From contig CAPXSA010000028.1 in NCBI GenBank assembly GCA_948735595.1, positions 1-64,000 of the forward strand: DNA of 64,000 bases. The letters run 5' to 3'. The notes beneath the pieces are model-generated. The model had not been told where the DNA came from, made no database searches, and saw only the letters and a program-made list of their open reading frames with translations. Position 1 is the first letter of the stretch. The number at the start of each line of letters is the position of its first letter. This stretch comes from an uncultured Clostridia bacterium. Its GTDB lineage: Bacteria > Bacillota > Clostridia > TANB77 > CAG-508. The position numbers were made by a program, and so were the translations under genes. Shown here piece by piece: positions 8,938 through 21,023 of this stretch.

Positions 8938-10488
8938 TCAAACTTTCTTCTCCATCACTTCTAAATCTTTAATACTTGGGTCATAAATAGATTTGCCTTT
9001 GTACGTAAATCTAGAACCATGGCAAGGGCAGTCCCAAGTCTTTTCTAAATTATTCCAAGTTAGTTCACAGCCTAAGTGACTACAAATTGGTTTAACTATA
9101 TAAACTTTGCCACTTTCTTCTCGATAAACTCCTACTTTTTTATTTTCCCATTCGATCAACCCTCCTTCTCCTTGTTTAATATCTTGTAGTTTTTCCTCTG
9201 GTATTTTTAATTTCTCTATCGTCCATGAAGTTGCTACTTCTTTTACCATATTGCCTAATTCTTTATGGTTTTTTATTGGTTCTAATCTAGTAGAGGTAAA
9301 TACTTCTTCATATGGATTTTTCTCTCCTAAAATTTTATCCACTATGATATTTGCAGCTACATTTGATGTAGTCATTCCCCATTTTTTATACCCTGTTCCT
9401 AAATACACATTTGGCATTAAATTAGAAAACTCACCAATATATGGAATTTTATCTAGTGATATACAATCTTCTGTACACCAATGATACTTTATATTGCAGT
9501 TTGGATAATACTGTTTTGCAACCGCTTCTAGTTTTTTGTAAGATTCTGAAATATCCTTTCTTTCTCCTGTCTTATGTCCCATTCCCCCTATTAATAATAA
9601 ATTTTTTTCATTGCCCTTAGCTACTCTAAAAGAAATAGTTGGCTTTTCACTATTAATATACATTCCATTTGGTAATATTTCTTCAGTCTCTATTCCTATT
9701 AAATAGGACATTTCTTGGTACATTTTTAGAAAATAATAACCCGGTATATTAATAATAGGATAATGAGTAGCTAACACAACATATTTTGCAGTTATTGTTT
9801 TTCCATTTTCTGTAAGAACATTATATTGGCCCCCCTCTTTTGAAATACCTTGTAATTTTTCTGCTAGATTTGCCTTTTTTACATCCACTATTTTTGTATT
9901 TTCATAAATGGAAATATTTTTTTTCTTCATAATAGCCTTTACTAATCCATCAGCATATTTGCATGGATTAAATTGTGCCTGATTCGGAAATTCAATAGCC
10001 CCAAGGGTTCTAAAAGGCAAATCTATTTCTTGTACAAATTTCGCTGGAAAGCCTAAAGAATTAACTACTTCTACTTCCTTTTTTATTTTCTCTAATTCTT
10101 CTAGTTTTAATGTATATACATAATTGCTTTTTCTTTCAAAATCACAGTTAATAGCCTCTTGCGTAACGATTTTTTCTATGTTTTTAATCGCCTGTTCATT
10201 AGCTTCTAAGTATTGTTTAGCCTTTTCTTTGCCCTGCGACTGAATTAAATAATCGTAAAATAGTCCGTGCTGACTCGTAATTTTTGCAGTTGTATTTCCA
10301 CTTACGTGTTCACATATTTTAAACTTTTCTACAAGTGCAACTGATAAATTTGTTTTTGACAAATAATAGGCTGTTGTTAAACCTGTAAGTCCCCCTCCTA
10401 TAATACATACATCTACCTCAGTATCTTCCTCTAAACTCGAAAATTGCTTTCTTTCTGATTTTACACTTTCTATCCAATATGATTTCAT
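8938..10488 (-). CDS. FAD-dependent oxidoreductase with C-terminal Rieske [2Fe-2S] domain (YhfW-like)
   Basis: 516 residues. An N-terminal DAO-type FAD fold has VCIIGGGLTGLTTAYYL at residues about 27-43. Residues about 425-516 form a Rieske domain with CSHLGC and CPCHGSRF supplying the two Cys and two His cluster ligands. This matches the YhfW class of Firmicutes oxidoreductases; the substrate is unknown. Its start is 3 bases after the stop of the upstream htrA gene, so the two are translationally linked and may share envelope- or redox-stress control. Confidence 0.88.
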   Translation of the reverse strand: MKSYWIESVKSERKQFSSLEEDTEVDVCIIGGGLTGLTTAYYLSKTNLSVALVEKFKICEHVSGNTTAKITSQHGLFYDYLIQSQGKEKAKQYLEANEQAIKNIEKIVTQEAINCDFERKSNYVYTLKLEELEKIKKEVEVVNSLGFPAKFVQEIDLPFRTLGAIEFPNQAQFNPCKYADGLVKAIMKKKNISIYENTKIVDVKKANLAEKLQGISKEGGQYNVLTENGKTITAKYVVLATHYPIINIPGYYFLKMYQEMSYLIGIETEEILPNGMYINSEKPTISFRVAKGNEKNLLLIGGMGHKTGERKDISESYKKLEAVAKQYYPNCNIKYHWCTEDCISLDKIPYIGEFSNLMPNVYLGTGYKKWGMTTSNVAANIIVDKILGEKNPYEEVFTSTRLEPIKNHKELGNMVKEVATSWTIEKLKIPEEKLQDIKQGEGGLIEWENKKVGVYREESGKVYIVKPICSHLGCELTWNNLEKTWDCPCHGSRFTYKGKSIYDPSIKDLEVMEKKV

Positions 10489-10491
10489 TTT

Positions 10492-11637
10492 TTAATTTCC
10501 CCTTCCTAATGTAACTTCCACTGTTCTTTCTTGTCCATTTCTTAAAACTTGCAAACTTACTTTGTCTCCCGGCTTTTTTTCATAGATATAACACCTTAAA
10601 TCACACATTTTTTCTAGTATCTTATTATCTATGGATAACAAAATGTCTTTTTCTCTTAACCCTGACTTCGCAGCCGGTGAGTTGTTTTTCACTTGAACCA
10701 CATAAATTCCTTTTGCTAACCTTAAATTACTGTTTAAATATGGAATAACATTTTTATCATAAGCAAAAATTCCTAAAGTAGCTTCTTCAAATTTGTCATC
10801 TATTTTAAACTTCTGTACAATTGCTTTAACGGTATTAATTGGCACTGCAAATCCAATTCCTTCTGCTGATGTAATTTTAACACTATTAATTCCGATAACT
10901 TCTCCTTGGCTATTTATTAGCGGTCCTCCACTATTTCCCGGATTAATAGTAGCATCTGTTTGAATTAGATCTTCCATATAAGAAGATTTATTTTCTTCTT
11001 CAATGGTAATCGTACGGTTTACCGCACTGACAATTCCTGATGTGACTGTTCTTTGGAATTCATAGCCAATGGGATTTCCTATGGCATATACTTTTTCTCC
11101 CACCTTTACTTGTGAAGAGTCTCCAAATGTCACGTAGCTTAAGTTTTTGGCATTTATTTTTACAATAGATAAATCAATATCAGAGTCCGACCATACCACG
11201 TTTGCTTTATAGCTTTTACCATTTGGCAATGTAACATAGCAAGTCGTATATTTTGCTCCTGACACATGTTCATTGGTTAGAATATATCCATTTTCTGTTA
11301 CTATCATCCCTGTTCCTAACCCTAAACTAGTACTTCCATTTTCTAAGAACACAGTATTTCCTGTATTCTTTAATTTTGAAATACCTACCACACATTCATT
11401 AATTTGCTCTAATACTTGTGTTATTGTTTTATTTTCTTGATTTACTTGCTCTACTGTTTGAGACATTCTAGTAGCTTCTACTTTTTGTGGTGTTAACATA
11501 CTCGTATTTGGTAGATAAATATTTTGGTAGAGTAAATAAAGTAAAGCCGTGATGAATACAAGCAAAACACAAATGATAACACTTAGAAAATAGTTTTTTA
11601 TTCTTTGTCTTTTTTGTTTTTTAATAAATTCTTCCAT
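10492..11637 (-). CDS. HtrA/DegP-like membrane-anchored serine protease
   Basis: 381 residues. A cytoplasmic basic N-terminus is followed by a membrane segment (residues about 16-38), a trypsin-like domain and one C-terminal PDZ domain. The catalytic triad is visible as TNEHVSG (His124), DIDLSIVKI (Asp155) and NPGNSGGPL (Ser236). Length and layout match Firmicutes HtrA/YkdA quality-control proteases that act on misfolded exported proteins. It is first in a two-gene operon with the FAD-Rieske gene. Confidence 0.93.
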   Translation of the reverse strand: MEEFIKKQKRQRIKNYFLSVIICVLLVFITALLYLLYQNIYLPNTSMLTPQKVEATRMSQTVEQVNQENKTITQVLEQINECVVGISKLKNTGNTVFLENGSTSLGLGTGMIVTENGYILTNEHVSGAKYTTCYVTLPNGKSYKANVVWSDSDIDLSIVKINAKNLSYVTFGDSSQVKVGEKVYAIGNPIGYEFQRTVTSGIVSAVNRTITIEEENKSSYMEDLIQTDATINPGNSGGPLINSQGEVIGINSVKITSAEGIGFAVPINTVKAIVQKFKIDDKFEEATLGIFAYDKNVIPYLNSNLRLAKGIYVVQVKNNSPAAKSGLREKDILLSIDNKILEKMCDLRCYIYEKKPGDKVSLQVLRNGQERTVEVTLGRGN

Positions 11638-11653
11638 GTAATATCCCTCAAAA

Positions 11654-11690
11654 AAAATAGTATCAATTCTTCTCGAATTAATACTATTTT
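11654..11690 (-). terminator. Terminator of the acyl ligase gene
   Basis: AAAATAGTAT and ATACTATTTT arms with an inner AATTC/GAATT pairing, just downstream of the leftward ligase. Confidence 0.8.
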
Positions 11691-11711
11691 TCCCATTCTT
11701 GTTGTTTTTAA

Positions 11712-13433
11712 TCAGCTTTTCCTTATTTCTTCATACCTTTTTACCTTTTGTGTTGTTGTTTTAGCTAGTGGTTCGTCTGTTATTATAATCTCTTTGATAT
11801 GCTTTACATCTGGCAAAGTTTGATTCACTTCTTTTACCTTTTGCCAAAAAACTTCCTTTAACTCCTCTTCTGTTTTTTCTCCATAGATTTCTTTTGCCTG
11901 TTCTTTGTCATATACTATTTTAGCACAAAGCGTTGTATCCATTGAAGTTTTGTTTCTTGCGAACACCATAGTTTCGCTTACTCCTGGTATCTTATTCAAT
12001 AAAAATTCTAATTCTTGTGGATAGATATTTTTCCCATTTTTTAGTACAATAATGTCGCTCTTTCTGCCAGAAATATATAAATATCCTTTTTTATCCAGAT
12101 ATCCATAATCTCCTGTCGAAAACCAGCCTTCTTTCATACATTTTCTAGTTGCTTCTTCGTTCTCATAATAGCCTAACATGACACTCGGACCTTTAACTAC
12201 GATTTCTCCAATCCCTTCTTCATCTTTTTCTTCAATTTTTAGTTCTAAATTAGAGAGTGGAAATCCAATAGAACCTGGCTTTTTCATTTTATCACTTTCA
12301 CAAGATACTACTGGCGAAGTTTCTGTTAATCCATATCCCTGTACTAAATCTACCCCAAAATCATTAAAGCCTTTAATAATTTTTTTGTCTAACGGTGCTG
12401 CTCCTACAAAAACAATTCTTAAATTTCCACCGAATTGGTCTAAAATTGGTTTAAATACTTTTCGTCTAATATCGATTCCAATTTTAGCTAATAGTTTCGT
12501 TATTACTATCATAGTTTTGATGAGCTTTGTTTTTCCCTGTTCTTCAATACTTTTCCACACCTTTTTATGAATATTTTCTAAAATTAATGGCACCCCAACA
12601 AATATGCTTACTTTAAACTCTTGCATATTTTTTTGAATATATTTTAAACCTTCACAAAATGCCACTGTAGAACCAAAGTAAATTCCTAACAAGAAAGTAA
12701 TGGTACATTCAAAAGTATGGTGTATTGGTAGTACAGAAAGTAATGTCTCATTTGGCCACATATGAGAGTACATAGCAATTGCTTGTAAATTGGAGCAAAT
12801 ATTTCGTTGTGAAAGCATTACTCCTTTTGAAATATTAGTAGTTCCTGAAGTAAATAAAATGATAGACATTTCTTCTGGATTAATTGTAATTGCTTCATAT
12901 TCTCTATTTCCGTTTTCTCTTAATTTTCTGCCTTGGCTTAGTAAATTTGAATACAAGATAACTTCTTTTTCTATTGTTTCGTCCATTGAAATAATATATT
13001 TTAAATTATAATTCTCTGTATTTTTTACTTTTTGTAACATAGAAATATATTTTGCTTCACATACAATTGCTTCTGCTCCGCTTCTTTGTACAAGTGATTG
13101 TAGTTCTTGTTCAGGAAGTGCTTTATCTAATGGAACAATTGTCATTCCACCAGTGGTAACTGCTAAATAGGTTGTACACCATTCATAACGGTTACTACCA
13201 ATAACAGCTACTTTCTTTCCTTGTAAGTCCATACTAAACAAACTTGTACAAAGTGCTTCAATATCCTTTTTAAATTGCGAATAGGTTTTGTATACATATT
13301 CCACATTATCTTTTGCATGCCTTATTTTATATTTATAAGCAATATAATCTGGATAAAGTTTCTCTGTTCTGCTAATTAATTCTCTAAAATCTTTTACTGC
13401 ATCTGCTTCATATGAAGCCCTTTTATCTTTCAT
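11712..13433 (-). CDS. AMP-forming acyl-CoA synthetase/acyl ligase
   Basis: 573 residues of the adenylate-forming superfamily, FAA1/long-chain type. Motifs are FTSGTTNISKGVMLS (P-loop), GYGLTETSPVVS, STGDYGYLDKKGYLYISGR and a C-terminal Lys in TTTQKVKRYEE that fits the adenylation lysine. It activates a fatty acid as acyl-AMP and then transfers it to CoA. It is divergent from the NRPS with only 143 bases between the starts, so it may supply the acyl group for the NRPS starter condensation domain; that link is inference from position. Housekeeping fatty-acid activation is the alternative. Confidence 0.85.
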   Translation of the reverse strand: MKDKRASYEADAVKDFRELISRTEKLYPDYIAYKYKIRHAKDNVEYVYKTYSQFKKDIEALCTSLFSMDLQGKKVAVIGSNRYEWCTTYLAVTTGGMTIVPLDKALPEQELQSLVQRSGAEAIVCEAKYISMLQKVKNTENYNLKYIISMDETIEKEVILYSNLLSQGRKLRENGNREYEAITINPEEMSIILFTSGTTNISKGVMLSQRNICSNLQAIAMYSHMWPNETLLSVLPIHHTFECTITFLLGIYFGSTVAFCEGLKYIQKNMQEFKVSIFVGVPLILENIHKKVWKSIEEQGKTKLIKTMIVITKLLAKIGIDIRRKVFKPILDQFGGNLRIVFVGAAPLDKKIIKGFNDFGVDLVQGYGLTETSPVVSCESDKMKKPGSIGFPLSNLELKIEEKDEEGIGEIVVKGPSVMLGYYENEEATRKCMKEGWFSTGDYGYLDKKGYLYISGRKSDIIVLKNGKNIYPQELEFLLNKIPGVSETMVFARNKTSMDTTLCAKIVYDKEQAKEIYGEKTEEELKEVFWQKVKEVNQTLPDVKHIKEIIITDEPLAKTTTQKVKRYEEIRKS

Positions 13434-13511
13434 ATTCTCTCCTTCTTATTTCCGTAAATCTTTTTTCTATTGTCATTTTATACTAAAAGGAAAAATTTAG
13501 CAATATTTTTG

Positions 13512-13540
13512 TTGATTTTTACATATTGCTAGTATATAAT
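13512..13540 (+). promoter_or_regulatory. NRPS promoter
   Basis: TTGATT and TATAAT with a 17-base spacer, 37 bases before the ATG at 13577. The intergenic region is shared with the divergent acyl ligase. Confidence 0.7.
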
Positions 13541-13576
13541 CGACTTAGAAAAAAGAAAAACAAAGGGAGACATAAG

Positions 13577-16500
13577 ATGAAGCAAAATTTATATGAATTA
13601 ACTAATCCACAAAAGCCAATCTGGCTAACGGAGCAATACTTTACAAATACATCAGTTAACACAATTTGTGGTTATACTTTTATCACAGATGTAGTTAATC
13701 TTGAAATTTTAAGAAAAGCTATCTATGAAATGGTAAAATCAAATGATGGCATGAGACTAAAGATAAATAGTAAAAATGATAGTGCTTTACAATATGTAAG
13801 TGATTTTGAGCCATTTTACATTCCTACTGTGGAATTATCTACGAAGGAAAATATTGAAAAAAAAGCTTTAGAAATGGCAAGTACACCTTTTATGCAATCT
13901 AATGAATTTCTTTTTCAATTTTTACTTTTTAAGCTTCCTGATGAAACTGGCGGTTTTATTGTTAATGTACATCATTTAATTCGGTGATTCTTGGTCTTTA
14001 GGTTTAATTGCGAAAGAAGTTACTACGATTTACTCTGAACTTATAGAAGGTTGTTACGAAACCAAATCTTATCCTTCTTATCTAAATTATATTGAATCTG
14101 AAAAAGCTTATAAGAATAGTGATAAATATTTGAAAGATAAAGCTTATTGGGAAGAAATTTTTACTACTATCCCAGAAGTTGCATCTCTTGTTCCTATGCA
14201 AGAAGATAAAAAAGATATTTCTTGTGAAGGAGCTCGTAAAAAATTCACTTTTTCTTCCAATGATTTAGCCAATATAAAAGTATTTTGTGATTCTCATAAA
14301 ATTTCATTTTATAATTTCTTTGCAGCAATTTATTCCTTATATATTGCCAAAATTAGTAGTTTAACTGATTTTGTCATTGGTACTCCTATTTTGAATAGAA
14401 CCAATTTTGAACAAAAACATACTATGGGTATGTTTATTAGTGTTGCACCTTTAAGAATAACAGCTCAAGAAAGTTCTTCTTTTATCGATTTTGCAAAAGA
14501 GATTAGCAACAATACTATGTCTATTTTTAGACATCAAAAATACTCTTATCAAAATATTTTGGAAGATATTCGAAAAAGAGATTCTTCTATTCCTAATTTA
14601 TATCATATTCTATTATCTTACCAAATTACCAAAACCACAGAGGATAGTAATCAAGTTCACTATTCCACTGATTGGGTATTTAATGGTAGCGTTGCAGATG
14701 AACTGCAAATTCATTTATTTGATTTGAATGATGAAAACTCTATGACAGTAGCTTATGATTATAAATCTAGTTTGTTTACTTCACAAGAAATTACTAATAT
14801 GCATCATAGAATTTTAACCATGATAGAACAAGTCATTAGTCAAGAAACTCTTTTACTAAAAGATATTTCTATTGTAACACCTGAAGAAAAACATGAAATC
14901 CTAAATGACTTTAACAATACCACTATGTCATATCCTACTGATAAAACCACTGTTGACTTATTTGAAGAGCAAGTTATTAAAACTCCTGATGCCATTGCAG
15001 TTGAATATGAAGATACTAAAATTTCATATCGTGACTTAAATATTCGTGTGAATCAATTATCTAATTATTTAGAAAGCCTCCATTTAACTAAAAATGTTGG
15101 TATTTTTACGAATAGAACCATTGATACCATCGTTGGTATTTTATCTATTTTAAAAATAGGTTCTACTCTTGTCCCTATTGACCCTCTCTATCCTAAAGAG
15201 AGAATAGAACATATGGTACAAACTGCTAAATTAGAGTTTATTTTAAGTAGTTCTCCTATTTCTAATGATATGCATTTGCCAATTATTGACATTGCTTATT
15301 CCAACTATGTGAAATGTAATAAAAACTTTGAAGCTAATCCTGTTCAGCCTAATGATAACCTCTATGTTATTTTTACTTCTGGTTCTACTGGAACACCAAA
15401 AGGCTTAACTTTAACTCACAAAAATATGGTTAATTTGATATGCTTTGAAAAAAGAAATTATGATTTCTTATCTTTAGGAAATAAGATTCTTCAATTTGCT
15501 ACTATGAGCTTTGATGTTAGCTATCAAGAAATCTTTTCTGCCCTTTTGTCTGGTGCAACACTTGTACTGATTGATGAAATGAAGAGAAAGAATATGGATC
15601 TTTTAATAGATTATATTGTATCACATAAAATTAGCGTTTTATTTATTCCACCTGCTTATTTAAGACTTTTAGTAGAAGAAGAAAAAAATGTAACTTTACT
15701 TTCTTCTACTGTAAAGCACATTATTACAGCTGGTGAAAGCTTACTCATTACCTCTGGTATTAGAAAATTATTAGAAAATAATATTGAATTATTTAATCAT
15801 TATGGACCTGCTGAAACACATGTAGCAACTACTTATCTTGTTCCTAAAGATTTTAATGCTTCTGTGGCACCAATTGGCTCTCCTATTGATAATAGCCAGA
15901 TTTATATTTTAGATACTTGCAATAATTTATGCCCTATCAATGTCACAGGTCAAATTGCGATTAGTGGTGATTGTGTAGGTAATGGTTATATGAATCGTCC
16001 TGATTTGACACAAGAAAAATTTATCCAAGATCCATTTATCCCTAATCAAACGATGTACTTAACAGGTGATATTGGATTTATTGACGAAAATCATATCATT
16101 CACTATATTGGTCGTAATGATTTTCAGGTAAAAATTAATGGTTTTAGAATTGAACCTGATGAAATTACCAAAAACATTTTACAATATCCTAATATTACCT
16201 CAAGTTGTACTATTATAAAGGAGTATCATGCTAAGAAGTATATTGTAAGTTATTATACTACTAACGCTAAAGTTACAGTTGATGAACTTCGTACCTTCTT
16301 ATCACAAAGGTTAGCTTCTTATATGATGCCTTATCAGTTAATAGAATTGGAAGCTCTACCTATTAATTTGAACGGAAAAATAGATAAAAAGGCTCTTCCA
16401 GATATTTCTTTTGAAGAAGAAGATAGCAATTTTATTGAGCCTCAAACAGAAACAGAAAAAAAATTATTAGCCATTTGGCAAGAAGTTTTGCAATTATCTA

Positions 16501-19500
16501 AAATTAGCACTACATCTAATTTCTTTCATCTAGGTGGTGACTCTTTATTAGCCATTAAATTAATTGCTTTTGTGAATGATACTTTTGGTATCAACATAAC
16601 TATTAACTCATTATTTAAATATCCTACCATTCACAGCTTGGCTGACTATTTAGATATGGCTTCTAAAAGTAAATCTAGTACTATTCCTAAGATGGAAGAA
16701 AGAGAATATTATCCACTTTCTTCTGCCCAAAAGAGAATTTATTATACTGCTAGCTTAGATACCAATTCTATTTTATATAATATTGCTGGTGGTATTATTG
16801 TAGATAAACAATTAGATGTTACAAAATTACAAAATTGTTTTACTACTTTAATTCAAAGGCACGATGCTTTACGCACCCACTTTGTTGTAAAAAATGATGA
16901 TATTGTACAAGTAATTGATAAAGAAGTAGATTTTAGTTTAGAAACAGCTACCAATACCACTAATAACTTAAATAGCATTTATGCTGATTTTGTAAAGCCT
17001 TTCGATTTATCAAAAGCTCCTTTACTAAGAGCAAAGGTTGTTACTTTAAAAGATGATAAAATGCTACTTTTACTAGATATGCACCATATTATTAGTGATG
17101 GTACGTCGCTTGCTATTTTATTACAAGAACTTTGCGATTTATATAATGATACTCCGCTTCCTGAAATAGCAATTGATTACAAAGACTTTACTTTATGGGA
17201 GCAAGAACAATTTAAAACAGATAAATTTAGAGAAGCAAAAGATTTTTGGGTACATCAATTTGAAGATGAAATACCTTTATTAAATATGCCTACAACTTAT
17301 CCAAGACCTTCTACTCAAAGTTTTGAAGGTAACAATTATTATGCTACTTTATCTAAAGAAGTTTTTAATAAAGTGAATCAAATATCTCAAAAATTAGATA
17401 TTACACCATATATGCTTCTATTATCTGTTTACTATATCTTACTTTCTAAATATACTTCACAAGAAGATATTGTAGTTGGTACTCCTATTGTTGGAAAGGA
17501 AATGGCTGAACTTTCTAATGTTCTAGGTATGTTTGTTAATACTTTAGCATTAAGAAATAAAATAAATAGCACTTCTTCTTTTGCAGAATTTAGCAAATTA
17601 GTAAAAGAGAATTGTTTAAATAGTTTCAGCAACCAAATATATCCTTATGATATGCTAGTAAAAGACTTGAATATTAAAAGAGATGGTGGAAGAAATCCTT
17701 TATTTGATGTCATGTTTATTTATCAAAATAATGGGTATCCAAAAATCAATTTTAAAGATACGAATGTGGAATATTTTATTCCTTATGGTAATATTGCAAA
17801 ATTTGACTTATCTTTAGAAATCATTCCAATTGCTCATGAATATTCACTACGTTTTGAATATGCTACTAAATTATTTGATGAAAATTTTATCAAGCGTTTA
17901 TCCTCTCACTATGTGAATATATTGGACGCTATTTTATCTGATACAAATGTTAAGTTAGCAGATATTCAAATGATGTCACAAGAAGAAGAAAATCAAATAT
18001 TATATGAATTTAATGATACGAAGGTAGATTATCCATCTGATAAAACAATTATTGATTTATTTGAAGAGCAAGTGCAAAAAAATCCAAAGAAAATTGCAGT
18101 TGTATTTGAAGATAAAAAATTAACCTATCAAGAATTAAATGAAAAGTCAAACCAATTAGCAAGGTATTTAATGGCTAATCATACTGGCTTAGGAGATGTT
18201 GTTTGTATTTTATTAGATAAATCCCTAGAAATGATGATTTCTATTTTAGGAATTTTGAAAGTCGGAGCAACTTTTTTACCAATTGATATTAGCTACCCTA
18301 ACGAGAGAATTGATTATATTATTAGAAATTCAAAGTCCAATGTTATTATTACAAATAAAGACCTAATTCATAAAACCAATAGCACTGCACAGCCATTATG
18401 CATTGAGTTAGAACCTTTAGAACAATACGAAAATACTAATTTAGGAGTTTCTTATGATGTAGACAATTTAGCTTATATCATGTACACCTCTGGTTCTACT
18501 GGTAACCCAAAGGGAGTTGCTGTTACGCATCAAAATATTGTTAGATTAGTGAAAAATAATCACTTTATTACCTTTGAAAAAGAAGAACGTATTTTGCAAA
18601 CTGGATCAATTGTATTTGACGCTTGTACTTTTGAAATATGGGGAGCCTTATTAAATGGCTTTGAATTATATATTATGAAAAAAGAGGATTTATTAGATGC
18701 TTATTTGTTAGAAAATTACATACAGAAAAATAAGATTACAACCTTATGGCTAACTGCTCCATTATTCCATCAGCTTTCTGAAGTAAATCCTGCTATGTTT
18801 CAAGGGGTTTCTAAGCTATTAACTGGTGGAGATGTTGTTTCACCTAAGCATATTAGTAAAGTGAAAAAGGCTTGTCCTAATTTAACAGTGATTGATGGAT
18901 ATGGACCTACTGAAAATACTACTTTTTCATGTTGTTTCACAATTGATAAAGATTACGATACTTCTATCCCAATTGGAAAGCCAATTTCTAATTCAACTGC
19001 CTATGTCGTTTCACCTAGTGGTCTTTTATGTCCTATTGGTGTACCTGGCGAATTATGGGTTGGCGGAGATGGTGTTGCAAAAGGATATTGGAATAATGAA
19101 GAATTAACGAAAGAAAAATTCATTCCAAATCCATTTGAAAGTGGTATGATTTACAAAACAGGAGATTTAGTAAGATGGTTACCTGATGGCAATATCGAGT
19201 TTATGGGTAGAATTGATAATCAAGTAAAAATCAGAGGTTTTAGAATTGAACTTAGTGAAATCAATCAAAAGATTTCAGAGTATAGTGCTATTAAAGAAGC
19301 TTTTACTACTATTACAGTGATAGATGAAGTAAAATATATCTGTTCTTACATTGTAGAAAAAAACTCTTTTGATATTGATGATTTAAAGAACTATTTGAGT
19401 AATTACTTGCCAAGCTATATGATTCCTACTTATTTTGTCAAATTAAAAAAATTACCAATCAACCAAAATGGAAAAGTAGATAAACATGCTTTACCTACTG

Positions 19501-21011
19501 ACTTTGAACATTTTATCGATACTAGACAAGTAAAAGAACCTACTTGTGAGGAAGAAGCTTTACTACTTTCTCTTTTCAAAAAGATTTTAAATAATGAACA
19601 TATTGGTATTACAGATAACTTTTTCGAAGTAGGTGGAGATTCGTTAACTGCTATGAAATTACAAGTAGAAGCAATTAGTGTTGGATTAAATATTTCTTAT
19701 TCTGATATTTTCAAATATGCTACTGTGGAAGCTTTAATTCGTCAATTACATACAACTGCTAAAGTGGAATGTGAAGAAAATACAATTGATTATACTCGTT
19801 ATGATGCTTTAACTGCTAAGAATACTTTATCTAGTCCAATTGTTTGTACACCTACTGATGTAGGAAATGTTCTTCTTACAGGTTTTACTGGATTTTTAGG
19901 TGCTCATATTTTAGATAGCTTTATGAAAAAAGAAAGTGGAAAAATTTACTGTTTAATTAGGGGTAAAAATGGTATGACAGCAAGGGAAAGATTATTTAAT
20001 GTTTTACACTTTTATTTTGAGAACAAGTATGATATCCTTGTAGACGATAGAATTATTTTAGTAGATGGCGATATTACTTCTCCTCACTTAGGATTGTCTG
20101 ATGAAGATTATAGCGCACTTGGTAACTCTATCAATACAGTTATTCATAGTGCCGCACTTGTAAAACATTATGGCATCTATCAAGAGTTTAAAGAAATCAA
20201 TGTTAACGGAACCAAGAATATGGTAGAGTTTGCAAAAGAATTTCATGCTAAATTATTACATATTTCTACTATTAGTGTTTCTGGAAATAACTTAGCAGAA
20301 GGTGCTAATATTGAAAATCACTTTGAACATGAAATGGATTATGATGAATCTAATTTCTATATTGGTCAGAACCTTGAGAATTTGTATGTTAAGAGTAAGT
20401 TCGAAGCGGAGAGAGTGGTTTTTGATGCTATTGCAGAAGGACTTGAAGCTTGTATTTTAAGAATGGGAAATTTAACAAGTAGATTTTCAGAAGGAAAATT
20501 TCAACAAAATCACTTTGAAAATGCTTTTGTAAATCGTTTAAAATCCTTTTTGCAAATTGGTGTATTCCCAAAAGATTTATTGCATCTATATTGTGAGTTT
20601 ACACCGATTGACTATTGCGGTGACGCTATTATTAACATTGCTAGTCACTTTAACAAAGATTATACTGTTTTCCATTTATTAAATGAAAAGCAAGTTTATT
20701 TAGATAGATTATTTGATATGTTATCTGAAATTGGTATTCCTACTAAGCTAGTATCTGAAGAAGAATTTGCTACTACGATACAATGTATTTTAGATGACCC
20801 AGCTAAAAGGCAATTAGTGGAAGGTATTATCAATGATTTAAATAGTGATAAAAAACTGGTTTATCAATCAGATGTTGCTATTAAGTCTGATTTTACTAAA
20901 GAATTTCTATATAAAACTGGTTTTGAATGGCCTTATATTGATATCCATTATATTAAAAATTATTTTCAGTATTTAATTGATATTGGCTATTTCAATATTT
21001 CAATCAATTAA
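13577..21011 (+). CDS. Non-ribosomal peptide synthetase, C-A-T-C-A-T-R, with +1 frameshift at 13982
   Basis: The corrected product is about 2477 residues. The start is ATG 13577 after GGGAG; an earlier TTG lies inside the promoter. The first frame ends at ATT CGG TGA (13979-13987), in the middle of the HHxxxD motif. Skipping C13982 restores HHLIGDSWS and opens the frame to 21011. Domains by residue: C 1-440, A 455-940 (FTSGSTGTPKG), T about 981 (LGGDSLL), C 1043-1480 (HHIISDG), A 1490-1970 (YTSGSTGNPKG), T about 2014 (VGGDSLT), NAD(P)H thioester reductase 2096-2477 (LTGFTGFLGAH, YVKSK). An N-terminal C domain implies N-acylation and the reductase implies release as an aldehyde. My manual pocket codes are DVQFIAHVA (Pro-like) and DAFWLGGTF (Val-like). 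Confidence 0.93.
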
Positions 21012-21023
21012 AAGGAGGAAATT

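Noticed and set aside
9974..9982. ATTCGGAAA in the FAD-Rieske gene as another frameshift site
   Set aside because: The gene is on the opposite strand and its frame is intact there; the following bases also differ from the shift motif.
12425..12436. AATTCGGTGG in the acyl ligase gene (minus strand)
   Set aside because: It is read in frame as TTC GGT GGA without a CGG codon and the protein is intact.
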